64,000 nt of DNA from Eubacteriales bacterium mix99 (GTDB lineage: Bacteria > Bacillota > Clostridia > Caldicoprobacterales > DTU083), in NCBI GenBank assembly GCA_038396605.1, contig CP121690.1, positions 494,500-558,499 of the forward strand, in the 5' to 3' direction. Of the stretch, positions 43,876 to 52,853 are shown piece after piece. Below the pieces are notes generated by a model. It was not told where the DNA came from. It saw only the letters and a list, made by a program, of their open reading frames with translations, and made no database searches. How positions within the stretch are numbered: position 1 is the first letter of the stretch; each line of letters starts with the position of its first letter. The position numbers and the translations under genes are program-made.

Positions 43876-45003
43876 ATGAAAGAATATGGAATTGGAATCA
43901 TTGGCTTTGGTTTCATGGGAAAAGCCCATACTTACGGGTATCAGACCATTCCGTTTTATTACAGAAATTTGCCCTTCCGGACTAAACTTGTGGGCGTCTG
44001 CACTGCTCATCCGAAAACAGCACAGCAGGCAAAGGAGCTTTACGGCTTCTCCTTTGCAACCACGGACCCCAATGAGATATGGAACCATCCTTCGGTGGAC
44101 ATCGTTCATATCTGCACTCCCAATGTGTTTCACAAAGATCAGGTGATCCGGGCATTACAGGCCGGAAAGCACGTCTACTGTGAAAAGCCGCTGACCACCA
44201 GCTACCGGGATGCAAAGGAGATCGTATCCATCCTGGACGGGACAGATGCCATCACCCAGATGACATTTCAGAACCGCTTCCTTCCTGCTGTCCTGCGGGC
44301 AAAGGAGCTGTTGAAGGAAGGCAGGCTGGGACGGATCCTTTCTTTCCGTGCGTGCTATCTGCATTCCGGTTCCGTGGACCCGGATCAGCCCATCGGCTGG
44401 AGACAGGACAAGGCAATGGGCGGCGGAGTTCTTTTCGACCTGGGATCCCATGTGCTGGATATCATCTATTATCTGATCGGCAAATATCAAAGTATTCTGG
44501 CAAAGAACACCGTTCTGTACCCGCAGCGTCCGGCTCCGGACGGCACAAGAAAAGAGATCACTGCAGAGGATCAGTCCCTGATGCTGGTTCAGATGAAAAA
44601 TGGAAGTACCGGGGTAATCGAAGCGTCGAAAATCGCCACGGGAATGAACGACGAGATGCGATTTGAAATTCATGGCGACCGGGGAGCCATCCGGTTCCAT
44701 CTCATGGATCCCAGTTATCTGGAGTTTTATGACAACACAAAACCGGATCAGCCCATCGGCGGAGAAAGGGGATTTACCCGCATTGAAACGGTCCAGCGTT
44801 TTCCCGAGCCGGGCGGGGCATTTGTTTCCCCCAAGGCACCCATCGGATGGATCCGCGGACATGTCCACTGTCTCTACAGCTTTCTGAACTGCGTTTATGA
44901 AGGCAAACAGGCCAGCCCTTCCCTGCGGGACGGAGCCTATATTCAATATGTCATGGAAAAGGCCTTTGAGTCCGATCGAACCTCCCGCTGGGTGGAACTA
45001 TGA
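43876..45003 (+). CDS. Gfo/Idh/MocA-family NAD(P)-dependent sugar oxidoreductase
   Basis: 375 residues. The Rossmann domain opens with YGIGIIGFGFMGKAHTYGY (GxGxxG), followed by HICTPNVFHKDQVIRALQAG and KHVYCEKPLTTS, where EKP is the conserved catalytic-region lysine motif. The C-terminal alpha/beta domain has GGGVLFDLGSHVLDIIYYLI with the catalytic His. It acts on cyclitols or sugars; the substrate is not visible. The ATG at 43876 has AAGGAGG; the earlier ORF start lies in a Lys-rich unconserved stretch. It appears monocistronic. Confidence 0.93.
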   Translation: MKEYGIGIIGFGFMGKAHTYGYQTIPFYYRNLPFRTKLVGVCTAHPKTAQQAKELYGFSFATTDPNEIWNHPSVDIVHICTPNVFHKDQVIRALQAGKHVYCEKPLTTSYRDAKEIVSILDGTDAITQMTFQNRFLPAVLRAKELLKEGRLGRILSFRACYLHSGSVDPDQPIGWRQDKAMGGGVLFDLGSHVLDIIYYLIGKYQSILAKNTVLYPQRPAPDGTRKEITAEDQSLMLVQMKNGSTGVIEASKIATGMNDEMRFEIHGDRGAIRFHLMDPSYLEFYDNTKPDQPIGGERGFTRIETVQRFPEPGGAFVSPKAPIGWIRGHVHCLYSFLNCVYEGKQASPSLRDGAYIQYVMEKAFESDRTSRWVEL

Positions 45004-45015
45004 CCAAAGGTTTTC

Positions 45016-45044
45016 TTGTTCTCCTCACAGGTTCATGTTAAAAT
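45016..45044 (+). promoter_or_regulatory. Promoter of the DegV-family gene
   Basis: TTGTTC (45016-45021) and TAAAAT (45039-45044), 17-base spacer, 34 bases before the DegV start codon. Confidence 0.6.
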
Positions 45045-45077
45045 GGAGTATACCGACTTGAAAAAAGGGGTGAAGGA

Positions 45078-45911
45078 ATGAAATTTAAAATATTGGCAGA
45101 CAGCAGCTGTGATGTAACAGAGGATTTACAGAAAAAAACAGGCGTTGAGCTGATTCCGCTCACCATGCGCCTGGGTGAAAAAATATACAAAGATGATAAA
45201 AGCCTGGACATCAGGGAATATATTAAAGCCATGAAGGAATACAAAAGCCATCCGAAAACCTCCTGCCCGTCCATTCAGGATTTTATGGATAAGTTCCGGG
45301 AAGGTGACAATGTCTTTGTCGTCACCATTTCCTCCAGGCTCAGCGGGACCTATAATGCCGCCGTACAGGCAAAAAATATCATCCGGGAAGAGCTCAGTGA
45401 TAAATTTATCCACGTTTTTGATTCCAAAAGTGCTGCAATCGGCGAAACCATGGTTCATCTTAAAATTCATGAATATATAAAGAAGAATCTGGAAAACGCC
45501 GAAATCGTGGAAAAGGTCACCCGATATATTGAAGAGATGAAGACCTTCTTTTTGCTGGAGGACCTGGACAACCTGACAAAGGCCGGCAGGCTGAATCCCA
45601 TTGTAGCCAAAGCGGCAAACATTCTTTCCATCAAGCCCGTCATGGGCGCCCATGACGGATCCATCCGCCTGGTCAGCAAGGTAAGGGGCTACAAAAGGGC
45701 GTTTCAGCGCCTGATCGATGTTATAGGGGAGGAAGGAACCCATCTGGAGGACAAGGTATTGGGCATCTCGCACTGCAACTGTCTTCACAGGGCGCAGAGA
45801 CTGAAGGAAGAGATCCAGAAGAGATACCCCTTCAAGGACATTATCATTGCGGAAATGGGAGGCCTCAGTTCCACCTATGCGAATCAGGGCGGATTGGTCA
45901 TTGCATTTTGA
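45078..45911 (+). CDS. DegV family fatty-acid-binding protein
   Basis: 277 residues, typical length. N-terminal ILADSSCDVTEDLQKKTGVE, the lipid-contacting TSCPSIQDFMDKF and ISSRLSGTYNAAVQAKNI, and the second-domain motif LEDLDNLTKAGRL with NILSIKPVMG are all standard. DegV (FakB-like) proteins hold a fatty acid and, with FakA, present it for phosphorylation and phospholipid synthesis. No fakA lies nearby. Two copies of CTGTTAAAATTC (45920 and 45935) follow the gene. Confidence 0.94.
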   Translation: MKFKILADSSCDVTEDLQKKTGVELIPLTMRLGEKIYKDDKSLDIREYIKAMKEYKSHPKTSCPSIQDFMDKFREGDNVFVVTISSRLSGTYNAAVQAKNIIREELSDKFIHVFDSKSAAIGETMVHLKIHEYIKKNLENAEIVEKVTRYIEEMKTFFLLEDLDNLTKAGRLNPIVAKAANILSIKPVMGAHDGSIRLVSKVRGYKRAFQRLIDVIGEEGTHLEDKVLGISHCNCLHRAQRLKEEIQKRYPFKDIIIAEMGGLSSTYANQGGLVIAF

Positions 45912-46003
45912 CAAGTGGTCTGTTAAAATTCGGCCTGTTAAAATTCCAGACATACGAAAGTCCGGCAGCAAACTCTGCCGTGACAGGATCCCGATAGATG
46001 GGT

Positions 46004-47857
46004 TTATTCCCTGGTATCCGATGGGCCGGCGGACAGCGCATTCATTTCCGCTTCGGGGATATCCATTCCTGCCATCTTCATCAGATAAACGGCATTCCGG
46101 GTATTGGAAACGCCTTTCCGGAGTTTGTAGTCAAAAAGGAGTTTCCCTTCCCGGTAATATTCCCGGAAATGATAGTTCCGGATTCTGCTGTCCTCCTTTT
46201 CCAGATCCCCCAGCTCCACATCATGGGTGGACACAAAGCCGACGGCTCCTTCCGAGCTGAGCAGCTTGATCAAAATCCGCGCTCCGGTATGCCGATCCCG
46301 GGAATTGGTCCCCTTGAAGATTTCATCCAACAGGAAAAAGACCGGTTCGCCCCTCTTTGCCGCTTCAATCATTCGCTTGATCCGAAGAAGCTCCGCGTAA
46401 AAGGAAGAAATCCTGCCTTCCAGATCATCCCGGACCCGCATGGAGGTATAAAGATTAAATACCGTACAATGAAACTCCTTCGCGCAGACCGGAGCACCCG
46501 CATAAGCCAGTACCAGATTGATCCCGACAGTACGCAGCAGCGTGCTTTTCCCCGACATATTGGAACCGGTGATCAGAAAGACCTGTCCACTTTTCATCCG
46601 GTCTATGTCGTTGTATACCCTGTCTTCCGGCAGCAGCGGATGCCCCGCTTCCGCAGCAAACAGAAGGGAACGGCCGTCCCCGTAAATCCTTGGCACCGCC
46701 CAGTCCGGATGATCGTAATACAGGACGGCCAGACTGCACAGTGCTTCCATCTCCCCCAATGCTTCGATCCAGTCCCGGATCCGATCGCCGGATTGTTCCT
46801 TCCACTTCTCCAATACCAACATGCATTGATAGTCCCACAGAAAAAGAATGTTGATGAGCCAATATAACTGGCTGTACCGGACGGCGGTCCGGTCCATGAT
46901 TCTTTCCAGCCTCCTGATCTGGCGGCATGCCGTTTCGCCCTGTTCATTGCGCAGTCTCTGCTGCAGCTTAATTAAATACGCGGAATGGAATTCCTGATCT
47001 TCTATTTTTCCCAGCATGGCCCGATCCATTTTGATATTGCCGAGAAAGGGGGCGACCACGTCCAGGATCTGCCTTCGTTCTGAATAATGATAAGCCGTCA
47101 GTCCCATCTGAAGGAGAAGAACCAGATAGGGAATGAAAAAAGGAAAAGCAGGAAATACAAAGGCAGCTGTGAAAAAGAGAATCAGCAGCAGCGGCAGACC
47201 CTGAATCAGCCAGCGGACAACACGTCTGTGATATTGGGGATTGCGCTGCTGTACCCATTGATAAAACGGCTGTGGATCCTGAAGTTTGTCTGCAGAAAGC
47301 AGCGCCTCCGCCTGCAGCTGCTGCCGCCAGTCCAGAAGCCCGGCCAGTTCCTTTGCCACTGTCTGACGTTCCCGGATTTCCTCCGGCTTTTTGGGCGGAT
47401 CGGTAAGCAGCTTTTTCAGGGCATTCCTGCCGGCAAAGGTTTTTGCCGTATTCATCCACTGAAACAGGGAATTCCGGCCAAACACATCCAGATCCTCTGA
47501 AAAGTCATGTTCCGGATCCCGATAGTCCTCGCCGATATCCTCAAACGTCCTCCATGCCCCATTCAGCCGTTTCAGGGAATCCCCATTGATCTTCCTCAGA
47601 ACATCGATACGCTCCTGCTCATGTTTCAGGCGGTTATGCCGGACAACAAGATACAGGAACAGCAGCATGGCAGGCAGAAATACGGCAATGCCCAGCGCTT
47701 CTTCTTTTCGGAAATACAGATACAAAGATCCGCCGAACCCAATCAGTGCCGTCAGCAGTCGGAAATTGCTGATCCGATTCAACCGGGATGTTTGATCTTC
47801 CCCTTGCTTTTGGTACTCTTTTGTTCTTTTCTCATATTCCGATCCGGGATTGTTCAA
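46004..47857 (-). CDS. Membrane-anchored MutS-like ATPase
   Basis: 617 residues. Two hydrophobic pairs, about 34-72 (LLTALIGFGGSLYLYF; IAVFLPAMLLFLYLVV) and about 212-250 (GLPLLLILFFTAAFVFPAFP), indicate membrane anchoring. The C-terminal third is a MutS domain V ATPase: Walker A ITGSNMSGKSTLLRTVG near 430, Walker B PVFFLLDEIFKGTNSRDR and FVSTHDVELGDLE. The DNA mismatch-recognition domains of MutS are absent. The role is unknown; a function at the membrane rather than in mismatch repair seems likely. It starts 94 bases beyond the hexokinase stop and probably shares its transcript. Confidence 0.85.
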   Translation of the reverse strand: MNNPGSEYEKRTKEYQKQGEDQTSRLNRISNFRLLTALIGFGGSLYLYFRKEEALGIAVFLPAMLLFLYLVVRHNRLKHEQERIDVLRKINGDSLKRLNGAWRTFEDIGEDYRDPEHDFSEDLDVFGRNSLFQWMNTAKTFAGRNALKKLLTDPPKKPEEIRERQTVAKELAGLLDWRQQLQAEALLSADKLQDPQPFYQWVQQRNPQYHRRVVRWLIQGLPLLLILFFTAAFVFPAFPFFIPYLVLLLQMGLTAYHYSERRQILDVVAPFLGNIKMDRAMLGKIEDQEFHSAYLIKLQQRLRNEQGETACRQIRRLERIMDRTAVRYSQLYWLINILFLWDYQCMLVLEKWKEQSGDRIRDWIEALGEMEALCSLAVLYYDHPDWAVPRIYGDGRSLLFAAEAGHPLLPEDRVYNDIDRMKSGQVFLITGSNMSGKSTLLRTVGINLVLAYAGAPVCAKEFHCTVFNLYTSMRVRDDLEGRISSFYAELLRIKRMIEAAKRGEPVFFLLDEIFKGTNSRDRHTGARILIKLLSSEGAVGFVSTHDVELGDLEKEDSRIRNYHFREYYREGKLLFDYKLRKGVSNTRNAVYLMKMAGMDIPEAEMNALSAGPSDTRE

Positions 47858-47950
47858 TCAAAAACCTCCAATGTCCTTTCCGTCCAGGGTCCGCTTTTCA
47901 CAAAACGGTGATTGCTGCTTTTCAATTGCTGTTTTCCATCCTGGCTGAAA

Positions 47951-49282
47951 TTAAAGTTTCGCCAGGGCGGCAATCGCGGAGCCGGTCAGATTGGCGTTTT
48001 TTACCTCGACAAATGTATGATACTGTCCCAGCTTGTCATTCAGCCAGGTCTTCATATAGCGCTCCACCCTGCCTGGAAAATCCTTTGTCTTATAGAAAGT
48101 GGAACCATCTGCCGTAATGCACACCGGCCTTGCGGGATCCTTTCCCTTCCCGGTCTTCATAACAACAGCGGACAGATTGACAGCAGACAGCTTGGCCGCT
48201 CTCTCAATCAGGGAATCTATCAAGAAATACAGGGCAGTACGATCATTCCTTCCTTCCTCCGGATCCGGACTGCAGAAACCGGCCAGCAGGTTGTCTCCAT
48301 AAGGGGCATGCAGAAAATCGTCGGCCTCCTTGGTGCTCAGTGTCAGAATGCTCCGGATGGCATTGGTCAGTGCTTTCGAAAACATTCCTTCCTCCGCAGC
48401 GTCCCGTAGCAGGGTGTATGCAAGGCCTCCCAGGTAGGCGCCGGAAATCTTCTTTTCAAAGGTGGACTCCCCCGGATTCACAGTGGTTGCGTCAAATTCC
48501 CCGTCGATCTTTCCGGACGGGGATTTCGCATAGGCTCCGGATTCCATATTGATCACCATGGTGTCGTAGCTCCTGCGTGCTTCCCGAAGCTTCCCGATAT
48601 TTGCACCTTCCTCAATATAACTGGTATTGGTGCCGGTACCCAGGATGTAGCCCACAAAACTGTCATAATGCATTCTGGAAAAAGCTGCTTTTCCTCCAAG
48701 CAAGGTGGCAACAGTATCGTTCAGCAGGACAATACGCTTCGGCTCCGTCACTCCTTCGCTTTCAAGCGTCTTCAGGATCCCTGCCCCCACAGACTGTCCG
48801 ATCATATTCTGAACCCGGATCTCCTTGCTGAAACGAATTAATCTGCCGTCCCCGTTGGGAAGGATATCGGTGGGATAGGAGAAGCAAAATCCGATTTTAT
48901 TGCTCTTGTGGATCACTGGTTTCAAATACTCCACTGCCGTATGAAAAAACTCATCCCGGTCCACTTCTTCTCCGGCTCCGGGCATGGGATAATTTTCAAA
49001 ATCATCAATGACAGGTTCCTTGTTCGCATCAAAGGAAACCACAGCGATCCGAAAATTGGTCCCTCCCGCATCCATTACAATCACCGGTTCATTGGATGGG
49101 ATATCTTCCGTCATGGGAATATAGGTGGGCAGCATATCCAGACAACCCTCATCTCCATCCAGCCCTTTCTGCATATCCTGCAGGAATGTCCTGCATTCCT
49201 TCATAAAGTCCATGCTCTCATGGTCCATTCCGTTTTTCTGCAGAAAGCTTTGAACTTTTGCCCTGATTTCCTTCTCCGTCAC
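47951..49282 (-). CDS. Hexokinase of the eukaryotic-type (PF00349/PF03727) family
   Basis: Glucose/hexose kinase of 443 residues. It shows the phosphate-1 motif VIVMDAGGTNFRIAVVSFD, the sugar-binding region GFCFSYPTDILPNGDGRLIR, LNDTVATLLGG with the catalytic Asp, GYILGTGTNTSYIEE, and the adenosine-side ITADGSTFYKTKDF. This is the yeast/animal hexokinase fold, uncommon in bacteria, where ROK or Glk kinases normally serve. The GTG at 49282 has AAAGGGG seven bases before it; the ORF's ATG at 49330 has no ribosome site and lies next to the duplicated -10 region. Confidence 0.88.
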   Translation of the reverse strand: MTEKEIRAKVQSFLQKNGMDHESMDFMKECRTFLQDMQKGLDGDEGCLDMLPTYIPMTEDIPSNEPVIVMDAGGTNFRIAVVSFDANKEPVIDDFENYPMPGAGEEVDRDEFFHTAVEYLKPVIHKSNKIGFCFSYPTDILPNGDGRLIRFSKEIRVQNMIGQSVGAGILKTLESEGVTEPKRIVLLNDTVATLLGGKAAFSRMHYDSFVGYILGTGTNTSYIEEGANIGKLREARRSYDTMVINMESGAYAKSPSGKIDGEFDATTVNPGESTFEKKISGAYLGGLAYTLLRDAAEEGMFSKALTNAIRSILTLSTKEADDFLHAPYGDNLLAGFCSPDPEEGRNDRTALYFLIDSLIERAAKLSAVNLSAVVMKTGKGKDPARPVCITADGSTFYKTKDFPGRVERYMKTWLNDKLGQYHTFVEVKNANLTGSAIAALAKL

Positions 49283-49331
49283 TTTTGTACCCCTTTCGCA
49301 AGCATTCTTGTGTTCAGACTTTTCATTCAAT

Positions 49332-49377
49332 ATTATATAGGAGATCTCACAAAAATTATATAGGAGATCTCACAAAA
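49332..49377. repeat. Perfect 23-base tandem duplication in the hexokinase promoter
   Basis: The unit at 49332-49354 is repeated exactly at 49355-49377. It contains GAGATCTC, a perfect palindrome, and on the minus strand ends in TATAAT, so the -10 box is present twice. The upstream -10 has TTGCAT about 16 bases before it. The duplication could create a second start site or a doubled operator. Confidence 0.8.
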
Positions 49378-49470
49378 TGCAATATGGAACCTTGCCTGTC
49401 CCCCTGCCCATGGGAGCATTACCCGATATAGGGGCAGGAAGCCTTTGTCTGGCAAAATTATATCATATTT

Positions 49471-50373
49471 CTAGGAAGCGTAGAACCCTTTTACCTTTCT
49501 GTATTCCTTCATAATATTGCGCAGGATATCCACATGCTTGAAATCATTGTGATACAGAATATTGACTTCCCGTATCATACTGAGATTCTCAATAGGCAGA
49601 ACCGTGATCTTCCCCTTCTTCAGCTCATCCAGACACACACTGCGGGAGAGGATGGAAACGCCGATATCCCGCCGGATCAGATCCTTGATCGTTGCAATGT
49701 TATCCACTTCCATGATAACATTGAAATCATTGAGAGACAGATTATGGCTTTCCAGTTTCGCCGTAAAAAGATTCCTGGTCCCGGAGGACGGACTGCGTAA
49801 AATCAACGGCTGCTGTTTCAGCTCGTCGATGGTTACCATGCTTCTTTTTGCCAGAGGATTGTTATTCGATACCACCAGCACCAGAGAATCGGTATCCAGC
49901 AGCAGGGAATGGATGCTTTCATCCTCGATCCTCCCTTCCACAACAGCCAGATCCAGCTCATAATTCTTCAGCTTTTTATAAAGATTATTTATGGAGTCAG
50001 TGACTATTGTTATGTTGGTGCCCGGACTCTTTGCACTGAATTTGCCCAGCACTTCTGCTACAGCATTGCTCTCCGACGTGTGTGTCATTCCAACGGTCAG
50101 ACGGCGGATATGATGCTGTTCATCCTCGATGTCCTGTTTCATGGACTCATACAGACTGATCATCCGCCGGGCATACTGAATGACGATATACCCCTCATTT
50201 GTGGGCTTTATCTTGTTCCGGACACGATTGAATATTTTGATATCCAGATCCTTTTCCAATTGTTTGATATGCTGGGTTACAGCCGGCTGCGTCAGGGAAA
50301 GATGCTCTGCCGCACGGGTATAACTGTTATACTCAACCACTGCCAGCAATGTATACAGTTTTGGATCAATCAT
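49471..50373 (-). CDS. LysR-family transcriptional regulator
   Basis: 300 residues, standard length. N-terminal HTH: LYTLLAVVEYNSYTRAAEHL followed by SLTQPAVTQHIKQLEKDLDI. The C-terminal co-inducer domain begins LTVGMTHTSESNAVAEVLGK. It is transcribed divergently from the cation/proton antiporter, the usual LysR layout, so it probably controls that gene and itself from the shared region, which carries an inverted repeat. The inducer is unknown. Confidence 0.94.
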   Translation of the reverse strand: MIDPKLYTLLAVVEYNSYTRAAEHLSLTQPAVTQHIKQLEKDLDIKIFNRVRNKIKPTNEGYIVIQYARRMISLYESMKQDIEDEQHHIRRLTVGMTHTSESNAVAEVLGKFSAKSPGTNITIVTDSINNLYKKLKNYELDLAVVEGRIEDESIHSLLLDTDSLVLVVSNNNPLAKRSMVTIDELKQQPLILRSPSSGTRNLFTAKLESHNLSLNDFNVIMEVDNIATIKDLIRRDIGVSILSRSVCLDELKKGKITVLPIENLSMIREVNILYHNDFKHVDILRNIMKEYRKVKGFYAS

Positions 50374-50400
50374 TCGTTTCCCCTTCTTTATAACATATCA

Positions 50401-50455
50401 TTATTGACTGCTAATAATTCATAAATTTACTTTATGCTATCAGGCAACTATAATA
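50401..50455 (+). promoter_or_regulatory. Antiporter promoter and candidate LysR box
   Basis: ATTATT (50401-50406) and AATAAT (50414-50419) form a perfect inverted repeat with the T-N11-A pattern of LysR sites. Just downstream TTTACT (50427-50432) and TATAAT (50450-50455) are 17 bases apart on the plus strand. The box lies upstream of the -35, suitable for activation. The leader to the antiporter ATG is about 110 nt. Confidence 0.7.
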
Positions 50456-50571
50456 GTAACATAAGTTCAACGATATCGCAAGAATTCCTGTCTGGCTTGA
50501 ACAGTCTGAGGGAACACCTGTTGGATACTTTGATATATTATAAATTATTTCTATTTAGGGAGTGTACGTCG

Positions 50572-51879
50572 ATGGTCTATCCATTCAGTCAATTAAATAA
50601 TACTACAACGGTTCTTTTAACATTATCCATAATACTGCTGGCCGGTTTTTTGCTTACCCGCATTACAAAGAAGGCAAAGCTTCCCAACGTCACAGGCTAC
50701 ATCATTGCCGGCATCCTGATCGGGCCCTATGTCCTGAAGCTGATTCCGCTGGAGATGGTCGGTAAAATGGGCTTCGTCAGTGATATTGCCCTGTCATTTA
50801 TTGCATTTGGCATCGGACGGTTTTTTGTAAAGGAGTCCTTCAGGGAAACCGGCATCGGCATCATCGCGATTACCCTGCTGGAGTCTTTGATCCCCGGAGT
50901 CCTGATCGCCCTGTCCCTGCGCTTTCTGTTTCATCTGGACTGGAGCTTCAGCCTGCTTTTGGGAGCCATTGCCACAGCCACGGCGCCTGCCAGCACCATG
51001 GTTACCATTGGTCAGTACCATGCGCGGGGGCCTTTTGTCAATACCCTGCTGCAGGTTACCGCATTTGATGATGCCGTGTGTCTGATTGCCTTCAGCATCG
51101 CTTCTGCTGTGGTCAGCGCCGAATCCGGAGCAAATCTTTCCACATGGGATATCATTTTGCCGATCCTCTATAACATCAGTGCTTTGGTGCTCGGTTTTGT
51201 ATGCGGACTGATACTGAGCAAGCTGATGACGCCGGATCGAAGCGAGGGCAATCGTCTGATACTGACCATCTCGCTGCTTCTCGGCATTGCAGGTTTGTGT
51301 GCAATCGTCGATGTTTCTCCCTTGCTTGCCTGCATGGTATTTGGCACTACGTATATCAACATGACAAAGGATAAACAGCTGTATGATCAGATGGAGAACT
51401 TTACACCGCCTATTTTGTCCCTGTTTTTCGTCATATCCGGAATGAACCTGGATATCACCTCCTTTCAAACCCTGGGAGTGATTGGAGTAGCCTACTTCTT
51501 CATTCGGATTATCGGAAAATATCTTGGCGCCTATCTGGGATGCGTGGTGGCAAAGTCGCCGAAATCCGTACGGAATTATCTGGGGATGGCATTGACCCCT
51601 CAGGCCGGAGTTGCCATAGGACTCGCTTTCCTGGGACAGAGAATCCTGCCGGGCGCAGAAGGCAACATGCTTCTGACCATCATCCTGTCCTCATCGGTTT
51701 TGTATGAGCTGATCGGACCTGCCTGCGCAAAGTTTGCCCTGATCCGTTCCGGATCCATCCCAAAGGAAAATCTGGAGACTGCAAAGGGGAAAGCCGTATC
51801 CGCCAGCGAGTCCGTGCCGGACAAGACACAGAATGAAAAGAAGCCGGACCAAAAACAGGACACTGTAATCAATTCATAA
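50572..51879 (+). CDS. Cation/proton antiporter, CPA2-type
   Basis: 435 residues with about 12-13 membrane helices. Features of Na+(K+)/H+ exchangers: the N-terminal repeat with KAKLPNVTGYIIAGILIGPY, the ion-site region LQVTAFDDAVCLIAFSIASA with an Asp-Asp pair, and MALTPQAGVAIGLAFLGQ near the end. A short hydrophilic tail (about 35 residues, Lys/Glu-rich) replaces the TrkA-N domain of KefB/C. The ATG at 50572 has AGGGAG upstream; the 46-codon ORF extension crosses the promoter. Expression is probably controlled by the divergent LysR protein. Confidence 0.9.
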   Translation: MVYPFSQLNNTTTVLLTLSIILLAGFLLTRITKKAKLPNVTGYIIAGILIGPYVLKLIPLEMVGKMGFVSDIALSFIAFGIGRFFVKESFRETGIGIIAITLLESLIPGVLIALSLRFLFHLDWSFSLLLGAIATATAPASTMVTIGQYHARGPFVNTLLQVTAFDDAVCLIAFSIASAVVSAESGANLSTWDIILPILYNISALVLGFVCGLILSKLMTPDRSEGNRLILTISLLLGIAGLCAIVDVSPLLACMVFGTTYINMTKDKQLYDQMENFTPPILSLFFVISGMNLDITSFQTLGVIGVAYFFIRIIGKYLGAYLGCVVAKSPKSVRNYLGMALTPQAGVAIGLAFLGQRILPGAEGNMLLTIILSSSVLYELIGPACAKFALIRSGSIPKENLETAKGKAVSASESVPDKTQNEKKPDQKQDTVINS

Positions 51880-51898
51880 CCATCCCCGTACCTCTTAT

Positions 51899-51928
51899 AA
51901 AAAAAGCACCTTTGCAGGTGCTTTTTTT
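51899..51928. terminator. Bidirectional terminator between antiporter and metallo-hydrolase genes
   Basis: AAAAAAAGCACC and GGTGCTTTTTTT (51899-51910, 51917-51928) are perfect inverted repeats around a six-base loop, giving T-runs on both strands for the two convergent genes. Confidence 0.92.
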
Positions 51929-51940
51929 ATACTTCAAAGT

Positions 51941-52756
51941 TCAGAACTCCACTGTAAATCCGTCATAGGCTGCCAGGAATCCATTTTCCGAAGCAGCTTT
52001 CTCCAGCTGCTCATGGGTCAGTCTGCCGTTATGGGACAGATGGTTCAGGACAAATACCGTGTTTTCGTCCACACAGCCGGCCGCTCTCATATCGTCCCGC
52101 ATCCCGATGTCATCCTCCAGGCCCATATGGTACTTTCCGTCCCTGGACCGCCCGGATGTCACATCAAAAAATGCACAGTCCAGATGTGTATTCCGGACCA
52201 TCTCCATGCTCCGCTCCGGAAGAAAACCGGAATCATGTCCGTAAAACAGCCGCTTTCCACCCGCTTCGATTATGTATACAAAGCATTCGAATCTCTGGTC
52301 ATGCCGCGCCGTCAGGGGGGTCACACGAAGCTCACCCACCGGATAGGTATGATAAGCCTCCCAATAGTGGACCTTTATGTAATCCCTGCTTGCCTCCGAA
52401 GGAAATTCAGGGTGCTCTTCCTTCAGGGAGCCTGGTCCATACACATTGAGACAGGAGCCCTCCGCAGAATAGGCAAACGGAGGCCGCCGATATTCCAGAT
52501 CGTTGGGATAAAAATGATCATCATGGGGATGGGTTATAATAATATGTTGAATTTTATGAAAATCAATATGATACCTCAGGGAATGCAGATAGGAATCCAT
52601 CGGAAAATCAATCAGATATTTGTCATTGATGATGGACTGTGACCGTGTACGGATCTCCCTGCCGCCGGCCCTCCGTGCATGCTCACAGACAGGGCAGTTG
52701 CAGAATATCCCCGGAATTCCTTCTGCTGCAGCTGTCCCCAGAATTTGAACCTTCAT
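51941..52756 (-). CDS. MBL-fold metallo-hydrolase, PhnP/PqqB-like
   Basis: 271 residues. It starts MKVQILGTAAAEGIPGIFCN, then the cysteine pair CNCPVCEHARR (a structural zinc site in PhnP-like enzymes). The metal-binding motif is ITHPHDDHFY, with later ligands in YGHDSG and LNHLSHNGR. This subgroup often has phosphodiesterase activity on cyclic phosphates, but no phn genes lie nearby, so the substrate is open. The ATG at 52756 has AGGAG nine bases upstream; the longer ORF start sits on that site. Confidence 0.88.
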   Translation of the reverse strand: MKVQILGTAAAEGIPGIFCNCPVCEHARRAGGREIRTRSQSIINDKYLIDFPMDSYLHSLRYHIDFHKIQHIIITHPHDDHFYPNDLEYRRPPFAYSAEGSCLNVYGPGSLKEEHPEFPSEASRDYIKVHYWEAYHTYPVGELRVTPLTARHDQRFECFVYIIEAGGKRLFYGHDSGFLPERSMEMVRNTHLDCAFFDVTSGRSRDGKYHMGLEDDIGMRDDMRAAGCVDENTVFVLNHLSHNGRLTHEQLEKAASENGFLAAYDGFTVEF

Positions 52757-52853
52757 GATGCTTTTCTCCTCTCTGACCATTTATGCCATATAATGATGTC
52801 AGGATTCCGTTTCCGGTTTCCCCCCTCATTATCCACGAATTCCACTGCTTTTG

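Noticed and set aside
45920..45946. Two CTGTTAAAATTC copies after degV, resembling promoter parts
   Set aside because: No -35 at proper distance and no gene behind them on the plus strand; probably a small local duplication.
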